Source: Geopsychrobacter sp. | GTDB taxonomy: Bacteria; Desulfobacterota; Desulfuromonadia; Desulfuromonadales; Geopsychrobacteraceae | Length of the DNA stretch: 7,254 nucleotides | Assembly (NCBI GenBank): GCA_021647445.1 | Contig: JAKIUS010000081.1 | Coordinates: 1-7,254, forward strand | Reading direction: 5' to 3' | Shown here: positions 4,341 to 7,254 of the stretch, one piece after another | Numbering within the stretch: position 1 is the stretch's first letter | How the letters are laid out: each line of letters begins with the position of its first letter | Program-made: the position numbers and the translations under genes | Notes under the pieces: generated by a model | Told to the model about the DNA's origin: nothing | Databases searched by the model: none | Seen by the model: the letters and a program-made list of their open reading frames with translations, nothing else

Positions 4341-7254
4341 ATGAAATCCACAGCCTTTATTCTCATGGCCGGTCTTTGCGCACTCCTGGCACTACCGCAA
4401 ACAGTTCTGGCGTTCCCAGATGATTATATCGGAGATACCGCTATTTACGGGGGGCAGACCGCCACCGTAAAACCAAACGTCATGCTGGTTCTCGATACCT
4501 CCGGCAGTATGGGTTGGAATACAGATATTCAAGTTTGCGTCAATATCCCCGATGCCGATGGCGACGGCATTGCCGACACCTCAGATAACTGCGTCAACAT
4601 CTGGAACAACGATCAACTCGACACTGACGGCGACGGCACTGGCGACGTCTGCGATCCGACTCCCCTCGGTGGCGGAACCGACCCGGTAGTTGATACGGAT
4701 GGTGACGGAATTCCTGATGTGACCGACAATTGCCCGCTGGTTGCGAACCCCTCTCAAGCAGACGCCGACACCTCAACACCAGCCGGAGATGCCTGTGAAT
4801 CGACCATCGTTATTGGCACAGGCTACGACCCTGCAGTGACCTACGATTCTCAACGATTCTGTGGTGAGTGGAAAGATACCCACTATGAAGATATGTGAAC
4901 CTCTCAAAAGTTTTATGAATGCAAGGACTTCAACTCAGGGACCGGTCTCTGTGATGAATATGATAAGAAGGGAAACTTTCCAACAGATATGAGCGATTCG
5001 AGTTGCACCGAGATACGCAACTCACTTGCAACCCTTGGAAAATACCACGGATATCTGAAAGTTAAAGACAATGGCACCTGCGAAACAAAGGATCATGCCC
5101 GCCGTTATATGCTCGGCAACTATCTTAACTGGTATAGCGCATCCAGTGGAGGGACAGTAATCGTCAGTACCCCCTGGACCACCAGCAACACCTCTACAGT
5201 CTCGGCCCTGCAAAGCTGCACAACCCAATCCGAAGTCAAGATGACGATCGCCAAGACAATTCTGACAGACCTCTTAAACAGCACCTTTGGCGTCAATTTT
5301 GGCCTGATGGTCTTTAATGGCAGCAATGGCGGAAAGTTGCTGACCGTTGATGGCTATCAGACCTCTATCAAGGATATGGATCTTGAATTTACGGCCGGCG
5401 TGACAAACAGACAAAAACTCATCTCAATCATCAATTCGGTCGGAACCGGCGGAAGCACACCTCTTGGCGAGACCCTGTTTGAAGCGATGCGCTACTACAG
5501 CGGCTTAAATAGTGCATCGCAGAGCGGTGTCAGCTATACATCGCCCATCTCTGCGAGTTGCCAGGACAACTACGTTGTCTTCATCTCTGACGGCGCTTCA
5601 ACCGCAGACAACGCAGCCTATCTGAAGACAATTGGGGCTAATGGTGACGTTGATGGTGATGGCAAGGAACCTGGAAGTTTAGCGGACTCAATGGATGACG
5701 TCGCCAAGTACCTGAACACCACAGATCTCTCCGTTGATGGGGTCCCCTCTGGCAATATCGGCCACCCCGGGGTTCAGCATGCCACAACCTTTACCATCGG
5801 TTTTTCCCTTGACACCTATGCAGATGCTACCGCCATTCAGTTACTCGAAGACACCTCTTACAACGGCGGTGGCAAGGCCTATTGGGCCAAAGATTATCAA
5901 TCATTAGCCGGAGCCTTCGATTCAATTATTGGCCGGATTCTCGACGTCGACTCCTCTTTTGTCGCCCCGGTGGTCCCGACCAGCCCAGAAAACCGAACCT
6001 ACAGCGGCAAGCGTGTCTATCTCGGTTTTTTCAAGCCGATCCCAAATGCCGACTGGCGCGGTAATTTGAAAAAATATGGACTTAATAGCAATGGAGATCT
6101 CGTAGATAAAAACGATGCCCTAGCGACCGATGCCAACGGCAAGTTTCTGGTGACATCTGAATCTTTCTGGACACCAACAAATTCTCCTGACGCCGGCATT
6201 ACTGACCGCGGAGGCGTGGGGACAATCCTCAAGAACAGAAACTTATCCACAGACCCACGTCTTATCTATACAAAAACGAGTACAGGTACCAGCGCTCTGA
6301 CCCAGACCAACAACCAGTTCTCCAAAACCAACACCGCCATAACTCCTGCCCTTCTGGGAGTACCAGGTACTGCCGACGTCAATAAAATCATCGATTATAT
6401 CCACGGAATCGATGTTTACGATGATGATGGCGATCTCTCTTTCGTCGATAATCGTGAATGGATGCTCGGCGATCTGCTCCATTTTAAACCGGTGATTGTT
6501 GATTACGCGTCTTACTCTTTTAATGCCACCAATGAAGCGAATACGGCCGTCAACAAAACAGTTATCTTCACCGGGACCAACGACGGCATGCTGCATGCGT
6601 TCCGTGATGCAGACGGTAAAGAGCTCTGGTCCTTTATCCCACCTGCACTATTGCCGTACTTGCGCAATCTGCACAACACCATCCACAACTACTACGCTGA
6701 TGCCTCTGCTACGATCTACCGCTACGATGCAGACGATGACGGAAACATCGAAGTGGTTGATGGCGACAAGGTCGTAATGATCTTTGGCTTGCGGCGAGGA
6801 GGCGGGATGGACACCCTGCCTGCTGCCGGTTCACGTGGGGTTTATTATGCCCTTGATATAACCAATCCGTTGGCTCCTGTTTTGCTCTGGGAGATCGACA
6901 ATACCACGGTTGATGGTGCCGGAAACCTCTTGTTCGGGGAACTGGGCGAAACCTGGGCTGAACCGACCATCGGCACCATAAAGATTGCCGGGGTCAAAAC
7001 GGTTGTCGCCTTTATCGGCGCTGGTTATGACAACAACGAAGACCTGCGCTTCGGAAATCGTCAAGATTTCCCCAGTGGGACCGACGATACAACAGAAACA
7101 ACAACCCTGGTGAATAATGGCGCCGGGGCAACGACCAGCGCCGGTGGCGCTGCACAGTGGCACCCCAAAGGGCGTGGTATCTACGCGCTTCAGGTTGCGA
7201 CCCTCAGTTCGAGTGGGGCACCAACTGTCGCTACGACTCCAACAAAAACCTGGG
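4341..7254 (+). CDS. pilY1: PilY1-type pilus-tip adhesin with in-frame UGA, candidate selenoprotein (3' partial)
   Basis: PilY1/PilC family tip protein, 971 codons visible and running off the window. The start at 4341 has AAAGGAG (4327-4333) at 7 nt and a Sec signal peptide (1-24, ending TVLA|F). A vWA domain follows, with MIDAS residues D52, S54, S56 (DTSGSMGW), T373 (GSTPLGE) and D417 (ISDGA). TSP3-like calcium repeats (71-152) and a Cys-rich insert (C174, C194, C204, C222, C247) interrupt it. From about 710 the Neisseria PilC-type beta-propeller begins (TGTNDGMLHAFRDADGKELW, IFGLRRGG, YYALDITNP), with an EF-hand-like loop D796-D798-D800-G801. Codon 186 is TGA; the frame after it is open for 785 codons. 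The TGA splits one folded domain, so two separate genes are unlikely; selenocysteine insertion is the favoured reading, a nonsense mutation or sequencing error the alternative. If translation stopped here, only a useless 185-residue fragment would result. Known family role: adhesion, calcium-dependent control of pilus retraction, and pilus priming with the minor pilins. Confidence 0.87.
4551..4796 (+). repeat. TSP3-like calcium-binding repeats within PilY1
   Basis: This part of pilY1 (residues 71-152) encodes three Asp-rich units: DADGDGIADTSDNC, DTDGDGTGDVCD and DTDGDGIPDVTDNCP, the last followed by NPSQADAD and a GDAC end. The DxDxDGxxDxxDNC pattern and spaced cysteines (C84, C104, C131, C152) are those of thrombospondin type-3 repeats, which bind calcium. 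They sit between the first vWA strand with the MIDAS DxSxS and the Cys-rich insert that contains the UGA. Confidence 0.8.
4896..4898 (+). other. In-frame UGA, candidate selenocysteine codon
   Basis: Codon 186 of pilY1. It is preceded by FCGEWKDTHYEDM and followed by TSQKFYECKDF, so it stands 12 residues after C174 and 8 before C194 in a cysteine-rich stretch. It differs from a Cys codon by one base. The frame and protein character are continuous on both sides. Confidence 0.62.
4909..4935 (+). promoter_or_regulatory. SECIS-like hairpin downstream of the pilY1 UGA
   Basis: As RNA, TGAA (4916-4919) pairs with TTCA (4929-4932) around the 9-nt loop TGCAAGGAC, whose second base is G. A lower stem, AGT (4909-4911) with ACT (4933-4935), is separated by a four-base TTTA bulge on the 5' side. 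The loop starts 21 nt after the UGA, inside the range described for bacterial SECIS elements (about 16-37 nt), and a bulged U below the apical stem recalls E. coli fdhF. The stem is short and AU-rich, so the evidence is suggestive only. Confidence 0.42.

Noticed and set aside
4209..4898. A 229-residue reading of pilY1 starting at 4209
   Set aside because: The extension overlaps the small exported gene and would bury the signal peptide. ATG 4341 has a strong ribosome site (AAAGGAG) and begins directly with the signal peptide.
4341..4898. A complete short gene ending at the TGA
   Set aside because: It would contain only the first part of a vWA domain, with the rest encoded in the same frame directly after the TGA. 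No ribosome site or suitable start supports a separate second gene.
4890..4905. Frameshift as the cause of the interruption in pilY1
   Set aside because: The protein-like frame is the same before and after the TGA, so no frameshift is needed. Only a point change or recoding explains it.
4936..4951. Strong hairpin CAGGGA/TCTCTG with loop CCGG as the SECIS element
   Set aside because: It is more stable than the nearer hairpin, but its loop starts 44 nt after the UGA, beyond the usual bacterial range, and begins CC rather than with a G. It could still add to local structure.
6243..7163. Open frames on the - strand opposite the PilY1 propeller
   Set aside because: They show no family motifs and mirror the codon pattern of pilY1, so they are chance frames.

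Overview
The window carries part of a type IV pilus minor-pilin/tip-adhesin operon, preceded by a two-component system, all on the + strand. Gene order (histidine kinase, NtrC-family sigma-54 response regulator, pilV, pilW, pilX, small secreted protein, pilY1), moderate GC content and protein style suggest a deltaproteobacterium of the Desulfuromonadales/Geobacter-Pelobacter type. The lineage is inferred from general knowledge of such clusters and was not tested by a search.

Layout. Bases 3-398 are the C-terminal ATPase domain of a sensor histidine kinase whose N-terminus lies outside the window. It overlaps by 4 bp (ATGA) the gene for a complete 450-residue NtrC-type regulator (395-1747). 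A 209-bp gap (1748-1956) holds a good -24/-12 sigma-54 promoter candidate (1861-1876) and a 7-bp inverted repeat about 100 bp upstream of the predicted transcription start, the usual place for an enhancer site. Next come pilV (1957-2373) and pilW (2370-3227), again overlapping by ATGA, then pilX (3241-3819), a 133-residue exported protein (3865-4266) and pilY1 (4341 to the window end). The simplest model is that the two-component pair controls the pilus genes through this promoter. The minor pilins would prime assembly and carry PilY1 at the pilus tip.

The standout feature is an in-frame TGA at codon 186 of pilY1 (4896-4898). It falls inside the von Willebrand A (vWA) domain: the MIDAS motif DxSxS lies before it, while the MIDAS Thr and Asp and the PilC-type beta-propeller lie after it. 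The same frame then stays open for 785 codons to the window edge. A SECIS-like hairpin begins shortly after the TGA, with its apical loop 21 nt downstream. I therefore read pilY1 as a candidate selenoprotein: a pilus-tip adhesin with selenocysteine in a cysteine-rich insert of its vWA domain. A recent nonsense mutation or a sequencing error is the main alternative.

Two further oddities support a specialised tip complex. The small exported protein upstream of pilY1 matches, with near-identical cysteine spacing, the part of the PilY1 vWA insert just downstream of the TGA. PilY1 also has thrombospondin type-3-like calcium-binding repeats inserted directly after its MIDAS motif. I saw no RNA genes, mobile elements, CRISPR arrays or convincing intrinsic terminators.
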